From NCBI RefSeq assembly GCF_902460845.1, contig NZ_CABPVS010000003.1, positions 124,001 to 188,000 on the forward strand: a DNA stretch of 64,000 nt, written 5' to 3'. Of this stretch, positions 15,994-26,847 are shown in pieces (position 1 is the first letter of the stretch; each line of letters begins with the position of its first letter). This DNA is from Campylobacter concisus (GTDB lineage Bacteria; Campylobacterota; Campylobacteria; Campylobacterales; Campylobacteraceae). Under the pieces are notes generated by a model, which was given only the letters and a program-made list of their open reading frames with translations, was not told where the DNA came from and ran no database searches. The translations under genes were made by a program, and so were the position numbers.

Positions 15994-16677
15994 CTAGGAG
16001 AGTCTTCTATCTATTTTGTAACCAAGTCCAGGAACATTTTTTATAAAATTACTACCAACCTTATCTCTAACACGTTTAACAAAGGTCCTAATAGCAGCCT
16101 CTGTCACGCTCTCACCAACCCAAACAACATTTTTTATTTCATCGTGAAGTACAAGCGTGCCAAGTCTTTTTATGAGTAAAGATATAAATGCAAGCTCTTT
16201 TTTTGTAAGAGAAATTTCAACACCATCTCTGATAAGCACACGTTTTATTTTATTAAAACTATATCCATTTGTAACCTGAATAATATTTGCTGTTTCTATC
16301 TTATTTTTAGCGACATTTTCTAACGTAACTAAAAAATCATCAAGATCAATCGGCTTTAAAACGTATTTATCAATACCGACATCTATCGCTTTTAGAAGTG
16401 TTTCTTTTTCACTATTTGTGCTAAAAACTATAATAGGTGTATCTTTTGAAATTTCTTTAATGCATTTAGCCATATCAAGGCCATTCATTATAGGCATAAA
16501 AACGTCTGTTATAACCATATTTGGATTATATTTTTTAAATTTCTTAAGTCCTTCATCGCCATTTTGAGCAGTGATAACTTTTTCGAATTTATCTCGCATA
16601 ACTTCTTGTACTATTTTTTTACCATCTCCCTCATTTTCAACGATAAGAACGGTTAGATTATTAAGAATCTTGCTCAT
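15994..16677 (-). CDS. OmpR-family response regulator with an altered receiver site
   Basis: A 227-residue two-domain regulator. Receiver domain about 8-125: phosphoacceptor Asp 58 (VITDVFMP), Ser86-Thr87 switch (VFST) and Lys 108 (VLKPI) are in place, but the first acidic pair reads E14-N15 where OmpR/PhoB proteins have E-D, so one Mg ligand is replaced by Asn. C-terminal winged helix about 130-227 ends VPGLGYKID. In C. jejuni a regulator gene also sits beside ccoN (Cj1491c, part of the BumSR pair, recalled). No histidine kinase gene is next to this one. It is transcribed toward ccoN, 92 bases away. Confidence 0.88.
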   Translation of the reverse strand: MSKILNNLTVLIVENEGDGKKIVQEVMRDKFEKVITAQNGDEGLKKFKKYNPNMVITDVFMPIMNGLDMAKCIKEISKDTPIIVFSTNSEKETLLKAIDVGIDKYVLKPIDLDDFLVTLENVAKNKIETANIIQVTNGYSFNKIKRVLIRDGVEISLTKKELAFISLLIKRLGTLVLHDEIKNVVWVGESVTEAAIRTFVKRVRDKVGSNFIKNVPGLGYKIDRRLS

Positions 16678-16758
16678 TTATTCTTCCTTTTTGGTTATAT
16701 TTATCAAACTTCATAAATTTTGACACAATTAACAATTATCTCTCTTACTTTAACTATC

Positions 16759-17424
16759 TTAGGCATTTGCTCTATATCCTAAAAACGATAGATAAATTCC
16801 ATTTATTATCATTATGCTAGCTGAGATCTTAAACATTATGTCTTTAAATTTTTCATTTAAAATTCCAAATACAAAGCTAGCTAAAAGCATAGCTGGCAAT
16901 GTACAAAGACCAAATACAAGCATTATAAAAGCCGAATCAATAAAATTTGCACTTAAAATCCCAAGTGCCAAAAAATAATAAACCACACCACAAGGCAAAA
17001 AGCCATTTAAAAAACCAAGTAATAAAAAATTTGCTAAATTTTTCTTTTGAATCCTTGTTTTTGCAATTCTTACTACAAAATTAAGCGCCTTTTGATTCTC
17101 TACAAATTTTAAAAGCTCACCCCTAAAAAGTAAGGCAATACCGATAAACGCGATCACTAAGCCAACTATAAAAAATATAAGACCTCTTACTTGCAAACCA
17201 AAGCTAATGGCCGCTCCAAAGGCACCAAACAAAGCTCCTAAAACTACATAAGCAAAAATTCTAGCTAGACTATAAAGTGTGCTTAGCATTAAAATTTCTA
17301 TTTTATTCTTACCTTTAAAAAATAGAGTCTGCAAGCTCAAAAATCCGCTACACATACCTACACAATGACTAAAACTACTTAAAAATGCAACTGAGATAAT
17401 CATGTAAAGGTTTATGCTTTGCAT
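16759..17424 (-). CDS. SafE/DsbD-like six-helix membrane protein
   Basis: A 221-residue protein with about six membrane helices. The first contains SFSHCVGMCSGF, the HCxGMC signature of the sulfite exporter TauE/SafE-like or UreH-like (DsbD transmembrane type) family, and a later GFLNGFLPCGVVYY repeats the Pro-Cys pattern. Relatives near cbb3 oxidase genes are thought to move copper or reductant across the inner membrane for oxidase maturation; that role here is inference from family and proximity to ccoN. It ends 81 bases before the regulator gene start and begins one base after carA ends. Confidence 0.75.
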   Translation of the reverse strand: MQSINLYMIISVAFLSSFSHCVGMCSGFLSLQTLFFKGKNKIEILMLSTLYSLARIFAYVVLGALFGAFGAAISFGLQVRGLIFFIVGLVIAFIGIALLFRGELLKFVENQKALNFVVRIAKTRIQKKNLANFLLLGFLNGFLPCGVVYYFLALGILSANFIDSAFIMLVFGLCTLPAMLLASFVFGILNEKFKDIMFKISASIMIINGIYLSFLGYRANA

Positions 17425-17425
17425 C

Positions 17426-18544
17426 TTATAAAATTTCTAAAAACTGCTTAAATATATATTTACTCTCGCTTGGACCACCACTTGCTTCTGGGTGGTGCTG
17501 GACCGAAAAGATCGGATAGTCTTTGTATCTCACACCTTCGATCGTGTTGTCAAATAAATTTCTATGAGTCACAACAGCTACTTCTGCGATACTCTCAGGC
17601 ACGTTATAGTTGTGATTTTGTGTTGTTATCTCGATCGCCTTGGTTTCTAAATTTAGCACTGGGTGATTTGCTCCGTGCTGACCAAATTTAAGCTTATATG
17701 TCTCGTATCCAAAGGCGTTTGAGAGTAATTGATGTCCAAGGCAAATGCCAAATATAGGTATCCTAGCCTCAATCATCTTTTTGATCTCGCCTATTTCGGC
17801 CTTTAAATTTTTTGGCTCACCAGGACCATTTGATAAGAATACCCCATTTATCTCACTATTTTTAAATTTTTCTATTAAAATTTCAGCCTTAGTGTCGTGT
17901 GGCACGACGATAACCTCAAGGCCGGTTTCACATAGCTCGTTTAGGATATTTCTCTTTACGCCAAAGTCAAAAACAGCTATCTTTTTACCAATACTTTTTA
18001 ACGGCTTATATGACTTTAAATTTCTATCCCAAGCGCCTTTTTTATGCTCGTACTCATCCATCGCACTAACTGTTTTTACGTAGTTTATATTTTCTATACG
18101 TCCGCTACTTTCAAGCCTGCGTTTTAGCTCATCTTTATCACTTATCTGCGTTGAGATATAGGCCATAAGCGCACCTTCATCGCGTAGCATCTTTGTAAGG
18201 TATCTAGTATCAATGTCATAAACGCCAAATTTACCTTGCTCTTCGAAAAATTTTCCCAAAGATTTTTGTGAGCGGTAGTTTGACGGAGTCTCGTTGTAGC
18301 TTCTCATTATAATGCCACTTGCATGAATTCTAAGGCTCTCCATATCATCCTCATTTATACCTACTATGCCTATTTCTGGCATCGTAAAGACGATAAACTG
18401 ACCAGCATAGCTTGGATCGCTCATGATCTCTTCATAGCCAGTCATCGAGGTATTAAAAACGAGTTCACCTGCACACTCACCATGAGCACCAAAAGCTTTT
18501 GCTTCTAAAAAAACACCATTTTCAATGTAGATATAAGCTTTCAT
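17426..18544 (-). CDS. carA: Carbamoyl phosphate synthase small subunit
   Basis: A 372-residue glutamine amidotransferase subunit. The N-terminal CPSase_sm domain starts KAYIYIENGVFLEAKAFG, and the class I amidotransferase domain has its Cys nucleophile in FGICLGHQLL and the catalytic His in VQHHPEASGGP. It hydrolyses glutamine and delivers ammonia to CarB for arginine and pyrimidine synthesis. Shares one base (TAATG) with the preceding DUF507 gene; carB lies 1.2 kb upstream in the same direction but is separated by a terminator and other genes. Confidence 0.97.
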   Translation of the reverse strand: MKAYIYIENGVFLEAKAFGAHGECAGELVFNTSMTGYEEIMSDPSYAGQFIVFTMPEIGIVGINEDDMESLRIHASGIIMRSYNETPSNYRSQKSLGKFFEEQGKFGVYDIDTRYLTKMLRDEGALMAYISTQISDKDELKRRLESSGRIENINYVKTVSAMDEYEHKKGAWDRNLKSYKPLKSIGKKIAVFDFGVKRNILNELCETGLEVIVVPHDTKAEILIEKFKNSEINGVFLSNGPGEPKNLKAEIGEIKKMIEARIPIFGICLGHQLLSNAFGYETYKLKFGQHGANHPVLNLETKAIEITTQNHNYNVPESIAEVAVVTHRNLFDNTIEGVRYKDYPIFSVQHHPEASGGPSESKYIFKQFLEIL

Positions 18545-19095
18545 TAAAGCATGCCTCTTTTTTTAAGCTCATCTTGATACAAACGCTCAAAAACAAGATC
18601 ATATTCATCAGTTCCTGGGATTAGCTTATGTTTATAATTTTGTATCATTTCATAAACATCATCTTCTATCTTCTCATAGCTTTTTAAGTACTCGTCTATT
18701 GAGTTATAAATCACATTTTTTACGCGATTTTCAGATACATTATAATCAACAAGACCGCTCTTCCAAATAGTTTCAAGCACTTTGTGAGCGATATTGCTAA
18801 ATCTATCTTCGTGAGTTAAGATTACATCAAATTCACCTGCGAGCTTCTTTTTAACGAGCCAAAACATATTTTTGCGGTCAATTTGCATAGTTTGCATCTC
18901 GTCTTCATTTTTCTCCAAAAGCTCATTTACTCGCTCATCTAAAGCTCTTTCTTTTTGAATATCGACTGTTAAAATTTCACTTGTTTTTGCTACGATTGGC
19001 TCAATGCCTTTATTTAGTCTTACGAAACCACAATTTAGAAGATCTATTGCTATTTTATGTGAAATATACGGAACGTGTGGGAGTTTTAAACGCAT
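18544..19095 (-). CDS. DUF507 family protein
   Basis: A 183-residue soluble, charged, largely helical protein beginning MRLKLPHVPYISHKIAIDLLN, which I recognise as DUF507. Family members are found in Campylobacterota and some other phyla; no biochemical function is established to my knowledge. A similar gene lies next to carA in C. jejuni (about Cj1495c, from memory), so the pairing is conserved. Ends on the first base of the carA ATG. Confidence 0.8.
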   Translation of the reverse strand: MRLKLPHVPYISHKIAIDLLNCGFVRLNKGIEPIVAKTSEILTVDIQKERALDERVNELLEKNEDEMQTMQIDRKNMFWLVKKKLAGEFDVILTHEDRFSNIAHKVLETIWKSGLVDYNVSENRVKNVIYNSIDEYLKSYEKIEDDVYEMIQNYKHKLIPGTDEYDLVFERLYQDELKKRGML

Positions 19096-19144
19096 TTTAA
19101 ACCTTTAAATTTTTATGCCATTTTAACTAAATAAAGGTAAAACT

Positions 19145-19585
19145 TTACTTTGAAATTTTAACGACTTTATTATTATCGCTTCTTAAAAAATAAATTTCTC
19201 TTCGTCCTTCATAAAGTATCTTTCCATCAGTCTTTTGCTCATTTTCTAAATTTGATGAGATATCTAAAGATAGCGATTTGCTCATAAAATAATTTTCTCC
19301 TAAAGTGCGTCCAAAGTCAGGATACCAACTAAAAGCACAAACTATCAACAAAACTAAATAAAAGGCTCTAAAAATTTTTCTAAAAGGCGCGTAAAAAAAG
19401 CAATACCCAAATATAAAAAATACAGGCAAAAGCCATAAAAAAGGTACGTTATCAACAAAAATAACATTAAAATACTCGCTTATGCCATAGTAAGAAAAGT
19501 AGTTGTTGTAAATTCCAACAAATAGCGTAAAAATAGGAGCAAGGACAAATATAATACCCGTAAAAAAAGCATTTAAAATTTTCAT
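19145..19585 (-). CDS. Hypothetical inner-membrane protein
   Basis: A 146-residue protein with three or four hydrophobic helices in the first 95 residues (about 5-25, 45-63, 70-90) and a polar C-terminal region (SLDISSNLENEQKTDGKILYEGRREIYFLRSDNNKVVKISK) likely outside the membrane. I recognise no family. It starts at ATG after GGAGAGATT, a good ribosome site, and a longer overlapping frame (19467-19703) is its shadow. It lies between carB, closed by a terminator, and DUF507. Confidence 0.65.
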   Translation of the reverse strand: MKILNAFFTGIIFVLAPIFTLFVGIYNNYFSYYGISEYFNVIFVDNVPFLWLLPVFFIFGYCFFYAPFRKIFRAFYLVLLIVCAFSWYPDFGRTLGENYFMSKSLSLDISSNLENEQKTDGKILYEGRREIYFLRSDNNKVVKISK

Positions 19586-19708
19586 AATCTCTCCTTTTGA
19601 GTGAGATTATATTAAACATAAGCTTTAATATTACTAGATTGATGAAAGCTAGACTAAAATTCAAAGCAAAATGCCATACATAGACATCTACTGCTTCTAG
19701 CAATACTT

Positions 19709-19737
19709 TAAAAACAGTTTAGCTATAAGCTAAACTG
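19709..19737 (-). terminator. Rho-independent terminator after carB
   Basis: Minus strand: perfect ten-pair stem (CAGTTTAGCT / AGCTAAACTG) with a TAT loop followed by TTTTT, starting about 12 bases after the carB stop. Confidence 0.88.
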
Positions 19738-19748
19738 CCTTAAATTTA

Positions 19749-22700
19749 TTATTTTTTAGATAAATACTCTTGCAAGCTTTTTACTTCAAGTGCTTTGCCG
19801 GTTTGTACCGAGCTTAGCGACTTAGCGGCTGCAAGTGCTGCTCGGATCGTTGTAAAGTAAGGAATTTTAAATCTAAGCACGTTTTGGCGGATTTTTTTAC
19901 CATCATCCACGCTTGATTTTGTATCGCTTGTGTTGATGACAAGCGCGATATCGCCGTTTTTAAGCCTATCTTCAACGTTTGGCCTGCCTTCGCTTATCTT
20001 ATAGACAAACTCGGCCTCCACACCAGCCTCGCTTAAAATTTTATGTGTACCGCCAGTTGCGATGATGCTAAAGCCAAGCGCTATTAGCTCTCTTGCAAGG
20101 TCTGGCGCGTAAGATTTATCAGCGTCAGCTAGAGTTAAAAAGACCCTGCCTTTGCTTGGCAAAGTATTGCTCGCAGCGATCTGACTCTTTGCAAATGAGC
20201 TTGCAAAATCGTGGCTTATGCCCATGACCTCGCCCGTACTCTTCATCTCAGGACCAAGGATGAGATCGGCACCACTTAGCTTATTAAACGGCAACACGCA
20301 CTCTTTTACGCAAATATGCGAGCTAACGCGAGGTTTTAGGATGTCGCCATCTTCATAAACCACTTTGTAATCATCATAAAATTTAAACGCTTCACGTAAA
20401 TTTCCTTGCCACATAACTCTTGTCGCTACCTTTGCCATTGGCACGCCAGTAGCCTTGCTCACAAACGGCACGGTCCTGCTCGCGCGAGGATTTACCTCGA
20501 TCATATAAAGCTCGTTTTCATAGATGGCAAACTGGATATTCATAAGGCCGACAACGCCTAAATTTAGCGCGATATCTCTGGTTTGCTTCTCCACTTTTTT
20601 TATCATTTCTGCGCTTAAGCTCATCGGTGGCAATATGCAAGCTGAGTCGCCAGAGTGAATTCCAGCCTCTTCGATGTGCTCCATTATCGCGCCTATATAG
20701 ACCTCTTTGCCGTCACATATCGCATCTACATCAAGCTCTTTTGCATCTTGTAAAAATTTATCAAGTAGCACTGGCGAGTGGTTGCTAACTTTGACCGCTT
20801 CGCTCATATACTCTTTTAGCTCGCTCTCGTTGTGTACCCTTCTCATCGCCCTGCCGCCTAGGACGTAGCTTGGGCGAACGAGCACTGGATAGCCGATAGT
20901 AGCGGCCTTTTGTAAGGCTTCTTCTAGGCTAGTAGCGGTGTCATTTTTAGGCTGAAGGACGCCTATTTTATTTATAAATTCGCTAAATTTCTTTCTATCC
21001 TCGGCCACGTCGATCACTCTTGCGGTTGTGCCGATGATCTTAGCGCCGATCACGCTTAGGCGTTTTGCAAATTTAAGCGGAGTTTGACCGCCAAAATGCA
21101 CGATCACGCCATCTGGCTTTTCGCGCTCGATGACTGATCTCACGTGCTCAAAATCAATCGGCTCAAAATACAAAATATCGCTCGTGTCGTAGTCGGTTGA
21201 GACGGTTTCTGGGTTGCAGTTGTACATTATCGTTTTTATGCCAAGGTCTCTTAGAGCGTAGCTTGCATGCACGCAGCAGTAGTCAAACTCTATGCCCTGG
21301 CCGATTCTGTTTGGACCGCCACCTATTATCATCACCTTTTTAGCGTCTTTTGCTAGCTCTTTTTTAGGAAATTTAGTGATATTTGTGGTTGAGTAAAGAT
21401 ACGGCGTTAGTGCCTTAAATTCGCCCGCGCAAGTATCAACCTCGTTATATTCAAGCTCGATGCCAAGCTTTTGCCTAGCAAAGTATATATCATTTTGGCT
21501 AAGCTCAAGATCGTCTTTTTCATTTATAAGCACAGCTATCATCTTGTCTGAAAAGCCCATACTTTTGGCCTCTCGCAGTAGCTCTTCGTTGTTTAATATA
21601 TCCATGTCGATCTTATCTTCAAATTTAACTATCTCATAAATTTGCTCTAAAAACCAAGGATCGATCTTGCTAAACTCATGCACCTCAGCCACGCTAAAAC
21701 CATCTCTAAAGGCTTGTGCTAGGTATAAAATTCTCTGCTCATTTGCATTTCTGATACCATAAATCAGAGCGTTTTTCTCTAGGCTAAGGCTATTAAATCC
21801 GCAAAGGTCGCGCTCTAAACTGCAAAGCGCCTTTTGAATACTCTCTTTAAATGTCCTGCCTATCGCCATAACCTCGCCAACTGACTTCATCGCAGTGCCT
21901 AAATATGGGTTTGATCCTGGAAATTTCTCAAATGTAAAGCGCGGGATCTTTGTCACGATGTAGTCAATCACCGGCTCAAAGCTAGCAGGTGTGCCTGTGA
22001 TATCATTTTTGATCTCATCTAGGCTAAAACCAACGGCTAGAAGCGTCGCTACCTTGGCGATCGGATATCCAGTGGCTTTACTGGCAAGTGCAGAGCTTCG
22101 GCTAACGCGTGGGTTCATCTCGATAACAATCATACGGCCAGTTTTTGGATCTATGGCAAACTGCACGTTACTACCACCAGTATCAACACCGATCTCACGA
22201 AGTATGGCAAAGCTTGCATCACGCATAGCCTGATATTCTTTATCCGTGAGTGTGAGTGCTGGAGCTACTGTAATGCTATCGCCTGTATGCACGCCCATTG
22301 GGTCAAAATTTTCAATAGAGCAGACGATGATGCAGTTATCATTTCTATCTCTAATGACCTCCATCTCGTACTCTTTCCAGCCAAGCAAGCTCTCTTCTAT
22401 CAAAATTTCATGTATCGGGCTTGCGTCAAGGCCGGTGTTGGCTAGCTCTTTAAACTCGTCCATATTATAAGCCACGCCGCTTCCTGCACCACCAAGCGTG
22501 TAGCTAGCTCTTATGATGAGCGGAAAGCCTATCTCATTTGCTGCATTTAGCGCGTCATCCATGTTGTAAGCATATCTACTCTCAGGCAGGTCCATGCCGA
22601 TCTTTTGCATAGTCGCTTTAAAAATTTGTCTATCTTCGCCTTTTTTTATCGCTTCTGGGTTTGCACCAAGAAATTTCACATCCTTTAAAAGACCGCTCTC

Positions 22701-23012
22701 AAAGACCTCCATAGCGGCATTTAGCGCTACTTGTCCGCCCATCGTTGGCAAGATGGCATCAATATTTTCTTTTTCGATGATCTTTAAAATGCTATCTTTT
22801 GTGATCGGCTCAATATACGTTGCATCGGCAAAATTTGGGTCAGTCATGATGGTGGCTGGGTTTGAGTTGATAAGCACTACGCGGTATCCAAGCTCTTTTA
22901 GCGTCTTGGCCGCTTGCGTGCCTGAGTAGTCAAATTCGCAGGCTTGACCGATGACGATAGGGCCTGAGCCGATTAGCAAAATGGTATTTATATCTGTTCT
23001 TTTTGGCATCAT
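19749..23012 (-). CDS. carB: Carbamoyl phosphate synthase large subunit
   Basis: A 1087-residue enzyme of full length. Two homologous ATP-grasp halves are visible: the first opens with [26 protein letters not shown], the second near residue 560 with [23 protein letters not shown]-terminal MGS-like regulatory domain (about 935-1087, with [18 protein letters not shown]) follows. It makes carbamoyl phosphate from bicarbonate, ammonia (from CarA) and two ATP. Overlaps the mreC stop by four bases, so it is the last gene of the fabZ-lpxA-clpX-mreB-mreC-carB train. Confidence 0.98.
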   Translation of the reverse strand: MMPKRTDINTILLIGSGPIVIGQACEFDYSGTQAAKTLKELGYRVVLINSNPATIMTDPNFADATYIEPITKDSILKIIEKENIDAILPTMGGQVALNAAMEVFESGLLKDVKFLGANPEAIKKGEDRQIFKATMQKIGMDLPESRYAYNMDDALNAANEIGFPLIIRASYTLGGAGSGVAYNMDEFKELANTGLDASPIHEILIEESLLGWKEYEMEVIRDRNDNCIIVCSIENFDPMGVHTGDSITVAPALTLTDKEYQAMRDASFAILREIGVDTGGSNVQFAIDPKTGRMIVIEMNPRVSRSSALASKATGYPIAKVATLLAVGFSLDEIKNDITGTPASFEPVIDYIVTKIPRFTFEKFPGSNPYLGTAMKSVGEVMAIGRTFKESIQKALCSLERDLCGFNSLSLEKNALIYGIRNANEQRILYLAQAFRDGFSVAEVHEFSKIDPWFLEQIYEIVKFEDKIDMDILNNEELLREAKSMGFSDKMIAVLINEKDDLELSQNDIYFARQKLGIELEYNEVDTCAGEFKALTPYLYSTTNITKFPKKELAKDAKKVMIIGGGPNRIGQGIEFDYCCVHASYALRDLGIKTIMYNCNPETVSTDYDTSDILYFEPIDFEHVRSVIEREKPDGVIVHFGGQTPLKFAKRLSVIGAKIIGTTARVIDVAEDRKKFSEFINKIGVLQPKNDTATSLEEALQKAATIGYPVLVRPSYVLGGRAMRRVHNESELKEYMSEAVKVSNHSPVLLDKFLQDAKELDVDAICDGKEVYIGAIMEHIEEAGIHSGDSACILPPMSLSAEMIKKVEKQTRDIALNLGVVGLMNIQFAIYENELYMIEVNPRASRTVPFVSKATGVPMAKVATRVMWQGNLREAFKFYDDYKVVYEDGDILKPRVSSHICVKECVLPFNKLSGADLILGPEMKSTGEVMGISHDFASSFAKSQIAASNTLPSKGRVFLTLADADKSYAPDLARELIALGFSIIATGGTHKILSEAGVEAEFVYKISEGRPNVEDRLKNGDIALVINTSDTKSSVDDGKKIRQNVLRFKIPYFTTIRAALAAAKSLSSVQTGKALEVKSLQEYLSKK

Positions 23013-23764
23013 TTTTCCTTTGTTACAACGTATAGATAGTTTGGTATGTTTAGCTTTGCATAGGGCTCAACTATCACGCTTTGATAGGAGCTCTCTTTTA
23101 AAATTTTACTCACGCGCCCTACTGGCACCCCACTAAAAAATATCCCATCAAGCCCGCTCGTAAAGACCTCGTCGCCCTCTTTTGGACTGAGCCATTGTGG
23201 GATAAATTTCACCATTATTTGGCCTTGATTTCCATGCGCAATGCCTGGAATTTTGTCATTTCCTATGTAAACTGCAAAGATACTTTTTGGGTCATTTTGC
23301 AAGTAAGCTAGCGGCTTGCCATCTTTTGCGATGACTATGCCAGCGCTATTTCCTTGATAGATGAGTCCATAAATTTTATTTGGATCGTATCCTTCAAACT
23401 CACTTATCCAAATTTTATTATAATCCCCGATATGCACGTAGCTAAGCCCTTTTACTAGCTTTACAGCTGGGGCGTAGGCAGTTGAGTTTTTATCTTTTAA
23501 AATTTGATTTAGCTCGTTCGCAAAAGTAGAAAGAAGCGTGGCTGAGCGCTCTAGCTCTTCATTTTGCGCTCTTAGCTTTTCTATCTCGCTAGCCTGCCTA
23601 AAATATTCGTTTATATAGTCTTTCACGCTTTTAGCAAAATTGTCGTATGAATTTGTAGCATAGTTACTAAACCCAATAGAAAGATTACTTAAAATTTCTC
23701 CCTTGAAAACTGAGGCCGTAGCAAGCAATGCTATAAAAACAAAAAGAACAATCTTACTCTTCAT
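23009..23764 (-). CDS. mreC: Rod-shape determining protein MreC
   Basis: A 251-residue periplasmic protein with an N-terminal membrane anchor (about 4-22), a coiled-coil segment (about 45-85, [20 protein letters not shown]) and a C-terminal beta domain containing [18 protein letters not shown], the conserved MreC core. MreC links MreB to the elongation peptidoglycan machinery. Overlaps mreB by 11 bases and carB by four. Shorter than the E. coli protein (367), as is usual in this class. No mreD follows. Confidence 0.93.
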   Translation of the reverse strand: MKSKIVLFVFIALLATASVFKGEILSNLSIGFSNYATNSYDNFAKSVKDYINEYFRQASEIEKLRAQNEELERSATLLSTFANELNQILKDKNSTAYAPAVKLVKGLSYVHIGDYNKIWISEFEGYDPNKIYGLIYQGNSAGIVIAKDGKPLAYLQNDPKSIFAVYIGNDKIPGIAHGNQGQIMVKFIPQWLSPKEGDEVFTSGLDGIFFSGVPVGRVSKILKESSYQSVIVEPYAKLNIPNYLYVVTKEK

Positions 23765-24791
23765 TTGTCAGCTGTTGTAAAAGCCCGATCTCTTCAAGTG
23801 CCTTGCCCGTTCCTCTAGCAACCGCGAGAAGTGGCTCATCTGCTACAAAAACTGGAAGTTTAACGATATCAGATAAAAATTTATCAAGTCCTCTAATGAG
23901 AGCTCCACCGCCAGTTAGCACGATACCAGTCTCCACGATATCGCCCGCAAGATCAGGCGGCATCATCTCAAGCACGGTTTTAAGCGCATCTGCGATCTCT
24001 TTTAGTGGTTCTCTCATCGCCTCTCTCACATCTTCGCTTGTTAGCTCGACTCTACTTAAAAGACCACTTACTTGGTCGCGACCTTTTACCACTACGCTTA
24101 GCTCTTTTTCAAGCTGCACAGCAGAACCTACAGCAATCTTTATCTCCTCGCCAGTTCGCTCACCTATTAGTAGGTTATATTTCTCTTTTATGTAATTAAC
24201 AATGCTAATATCAATCTTATCGCCAGCTGTGCGGATTGATTTTGAAATAACTAGACCACCAAGTGAGACAACACCTATCTCAGTCGTACCACCACCGATA
24301 TCAACTACTAGGTTACCTTGTGGCTCACGAACTGGTAAATTTGCGCCAATCGCTGCTGCCATAGGCTCTTCTATCAAAAATACTTCTCTTGCACCAGCAC
24401 TTAAGGCGCTCTCTCTAACGGCCTTTCTTTCGACCTGAGTAAGTCCATAAGGAACTGAGATGATGATCCTTGGGCGTAAAAAACTTTTTCTTTTGTGAGT
24501 CTTTTCTATAAAATAGCGTATCATACGCTCAGTCATATCAAAATCCGCAATAACGCCATCTCTCATCGGCCTTATCGCCTCAATATCGCCTGGAGTTTTT
24601 CCTACCATCTCTTTTGCAGCATGTCCGACCGCTAAAATTTTTTGTTTGCCATATTTCTCACGCCTTACTGCAACAACAGAAGGCTCATTTATTATTATGC
24701 CTTTATCCTTTACCAAAACAAGTGTATTTGCAGTACCGAGATCTATGCCCATATCACTTGAGAAAAAACCTATAACCTGATCTAAAAACAT
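23754..24791 (-). CDS. mreB: Actin-like cell shape protein MreB
   Basis: A 345-residue actin fold. Phosphate-1 motif MGIDLGTANTLVLVKDKG (about 14-31), phosphate-2 motif VVDIGGGTTEIGVVSLGG (about 163-180) and adenosine motif VLTGGGALIRGLD (about 290) are intact. MreB polymers guide lateral wall synthesis in curved or rod cells. Follows clpX by nine bases and overlaps mreC. Confidence 0.98.
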   Translation of the reverse strand: MFLDQVIGFFSSDMGIDLGTANTLVLVKDKGIIINEPSVVAVRREKYGKQKILAVGHAAKEMVGKTPGDIEAIRPMRDGVIADFDMTERMIRYFIEKTHKRKSFLRPRIIISVPYGLTQVERKAVRESALSAGAREVFLIEEPMAAAIGANLPVREPQGNLVVDIGGGTTEIGVVSLGGLVISKSIRTAGDKIDISIVNYIKEKYNLLIGERTGEEIKIAVGSAVQLEKELSVVVKGRDQVSGLLSRVELTSEDVREAMREPLKEIADALKTVLEMMPPDLAGDIVETGIVLTGGGALIRGLDKFLSDIVKLPVFVADEPLLAVARGTGKALEEIGLLQQLTNEE

Positions 24792-24800
24792 CTATTTCCT

Positions 24801-26033
24801 TTACGCTATTTTCTTATCGTGCTTTATTAAAATTGGCTTTGCCTTATCTTTTACAGTCTCTTTTGAGATAACAATATCATACTCTTTTAACTCTGGTAGC
24901 TCATACATTATGTCTGTCATAAGCTCTTCCATTATACTTCTAAGCCCCCTGGCTCCAGTCTTTCTCTCAATAGCCAGACTTGCTATCTCTTCAAGTGCTT
25001 CATCATCAAATTTAAGTGTAGCACCGTCAATAGCACAAAGCTTTTGGTATTGTTTTAATATCGCATTTTTTGGCTCGGTTAAAATTTTAACCATATCTTC
25101 TTTTGTTATCTCATTTAAAGTAGCTACTACGTGAAGTCTACCTATAAGCTCTGGAATGAGGCCATATCTTACAAGATCGTCTGGCTCAAGTAGGCTTAGT
25201 AAATTTTCTTTTTCATTTTTGCCACGTTTTTCTTGGTTAAATCCAAGTATGTTTTTACCAACCCTTCTCTCGATAATATCAAGAAGTCCGTCAAATGCAC
25301 CACCACAAACAAATAAAATATTTGTCGTATCTATCTGGATAAAGTCTTGGTTTGGATGTTTTCTACCACCTTTTGGTGGGATATTTACAACACTTCCTTC
25401 GATGATCTTTAAAAGCGCTTGCTGTACGCCTTCACCTGAAACATCCCTTGTAATGCTTCTATTTTCACTCATTCTAGCGATCTTATCGATCTCATCTACA
25501 AAGACAATGCCTTGCTCCGCCTTTTTCACGTCACCATTTGCAGCTTGTAAAAGCCTGGTAAGGATATTTTCAACATCCTCGCCAACATATCCAGCTTCAG
25601 TTAGACTCGTAGCATCACAAATAGCGATAGGCACGTCAAGAAATCTCGCTAAAGTCTGAGCCATCAACGTCTTACCACTTCCAGTTGGGCCAACAAGCAA
25701 GATGTTTGATTTTGAAATTTCAGTATCGTCTTTGATGTCGCTTTGTTTAAAAATTCTCTTATAGTGGTTATATACGCCGACACTAAACACCTTTTTAGCC
25801 CTGTCTTGACCGATCACGTAGTTATCAAGTACCGCCTTTAACTCCTTTGGTGTGAGCTTTTGATACTCTATCGTTTCGTCATTTTTACTCTCTTCTACGC
25901 TAGTATCTCCATGTATCATATCGTATGCGGCTGCTATACAATACTCGCATATATAGGCATTTCCTTCTATATCTGCTAGTAGCCTTCTCTCGGCAGACTC
26001 AGCCTCTCCACAAAAATTACACTTTCTAGCCAT
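24801..26033 (-). CDS. clpX: ATP-dependent Clp protease ATP-binding subunit ClpX
   Basis: A 410-residue AAA+ unfoldase. N-terminal C4 zinc domain ([11 protein letters not shown]... YICEYC, about 5-33), Walker A GPTGSGKT, Walker [11 protein letters not shown], the IGF-type loop region around [15 protein letters not shown], and a C-terminal small domain ending in LPELKEYD. It feeds substrates to ClpP. Shares one base with the lpxA stop, an unusual operon partner set (fabZ-lpxA-clpX-mreB) that fits early envelope and growth functions in this class. Confidence 0.98.
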   Translation of the reverse strand: MARKCNFCGEAESAERRLLADIEGNAYICEYCIAAAYDMIHGDTSVEESKNDETIEYQKLTPKELKAVLDNYVIGQDRAKKVFSVGVYNHYKRIFKQSDIKDDTEISKSNILLVGPTGSGKTLMAQTLARFLDVPIAICDATSLTEAGYVGEDVENILTRLLQAANGDVKKAEQGIVFVDEIDKIARMSENRSITRDVSGEGVQQALLKIIEGSVVNIPPKGGRKHPNQDFIQIDTTNILFVCGGAFDGLLDIIERRVGKNILGFNQEKRGKNEKENLLSLLEPDDLVRYGLIPELIGRLHVVATLNEITKEDMVKILTEPKNAILKQYQKLCAIDGATLKFDDEALEEIASLAIERKTGARGLRSIMEELMTDIMYELPELKEYDIVISKETVKDKAKPILIKHDKKIA

Positions 26034-26821
26034 TAATCTCTTCCTTTTGCAAGTGGAATTCCTCTTGTCGTTTCTAATATAAATTTACACATTTTCTTCA
26101 CGTTTTCGTCGCTAGTTTTTGAGATCAGCTCATTTGCTTGATCTTTTAAGCTAATGCCTTGATTAAACAAAAATTTATAAGTACGAACCAGCTCTTCAAC
26201 TTGCTCTTTATTAAATCTGCGTCTAATGCCAACCAAATTTAAGCTTCTTATATAAGCCCTATTGCCTTCAGCTAAGCAAAATGGCACTACGTCTTGGCTT
26301 AGTGCACTAGCACCTGCTACCATGCAGCTCTCGCCAACCCTAACAAACTGATGAATAGGCGTAAGGCCACCCACAACAGCATAGTCGCCAAGCTCGACAT
26401 GGCCTGCTAGAGTTGCGTTGTTTGCCAAAATGACGTTGCTACCGATAATGCAATCGTGTGCGATGTGAGAATACGCCATGATAAAGGCGTTATCGCCGAT
26501 CCTTGTTATACCATCGCCCTTGTGCGTGCCTGAGTTTATCGTGCAAAACTCACGTATAGTTGCGTGCTCGCCGATGATGACGCCAGTATCGACCTCGTCT
26601 TTGTAGCTTATATCTTGTGGGATATCGCCTACGATCGCATAGCTAAATACACGAGAGTTATCGCCGATCTTGGTTTTGCCAAGCACCCTAGCACCCTGCT
26701 TTATCGTGACGTTGTTGCCAAGGACTGCATCTTTACTTACAAAGGCGTAGGCCTCGATATTTGCGTCATCTCCTATTATCGCTCCATCTTCTATTACAGC
26801 TGTTTGGTGGATATTTTTCAT
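26033..26821 (-). CDS. lpxA: UDP-N-acetylglucosamine acyltransferase
   Basis: A 262-residue left-handed beta-helix acyltransferase. Hexapeptide repeats run from about residue 5 to 190, with the catalytic-His region [32 protein letters not shown] and the downstream [13 protein letters not shown] motif; the C-terminal helical domain starts with [11 protein letters not shown]. It makes the first lipid A intermediate from UDP-GlcNAc and 3-hydroxyacyl-ACP. fabZ, which draws on the same acyl-ACP pool, is 26 bases upstream. Confidence 0.98.
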   Translation of the reverse strand: MKNIHQTAVIEDGAIIGDDANIEAYAFVSKDAVLGNNVTIKQGARVLGKTKIGDNSRVFSYAIVGDIPQDISYKDEVDTGVIIGEHATIREFCTINSGTHKGDGITRIGDNAFIMAYSHIAHDCIIGSNVILANNATLAGHVELGDYAVVGGLTPIHQFVRVGESCMVAGASALSQDVVPFCLAEGNRAYIRSLNLVGIRRRFNKEQVEELVRTYKFLFNQGISLKDQANELISKTSDENVKKMCKFILETTRGIPLAKGRD

Positions 26822-26847
26822 TGTCTCTCTTTTTCTTAAGCAAAAGC

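Noticed and set aside
19467-19703. 78-residue frame overlapping the hypothetical membrane protein start
   Set aside because: It overlaps a well-started gene in another frame, has no ribosome site of its own and crosses the likely promoter region; it is a shadow.
22246-25659. Long antisense frames opposite carB, mreB and clpX
   Set aside because: Sense genes are unambiguous full-length enzymes; the antisense products are Ser/Phe/Ile-rich with no domain or start signal.
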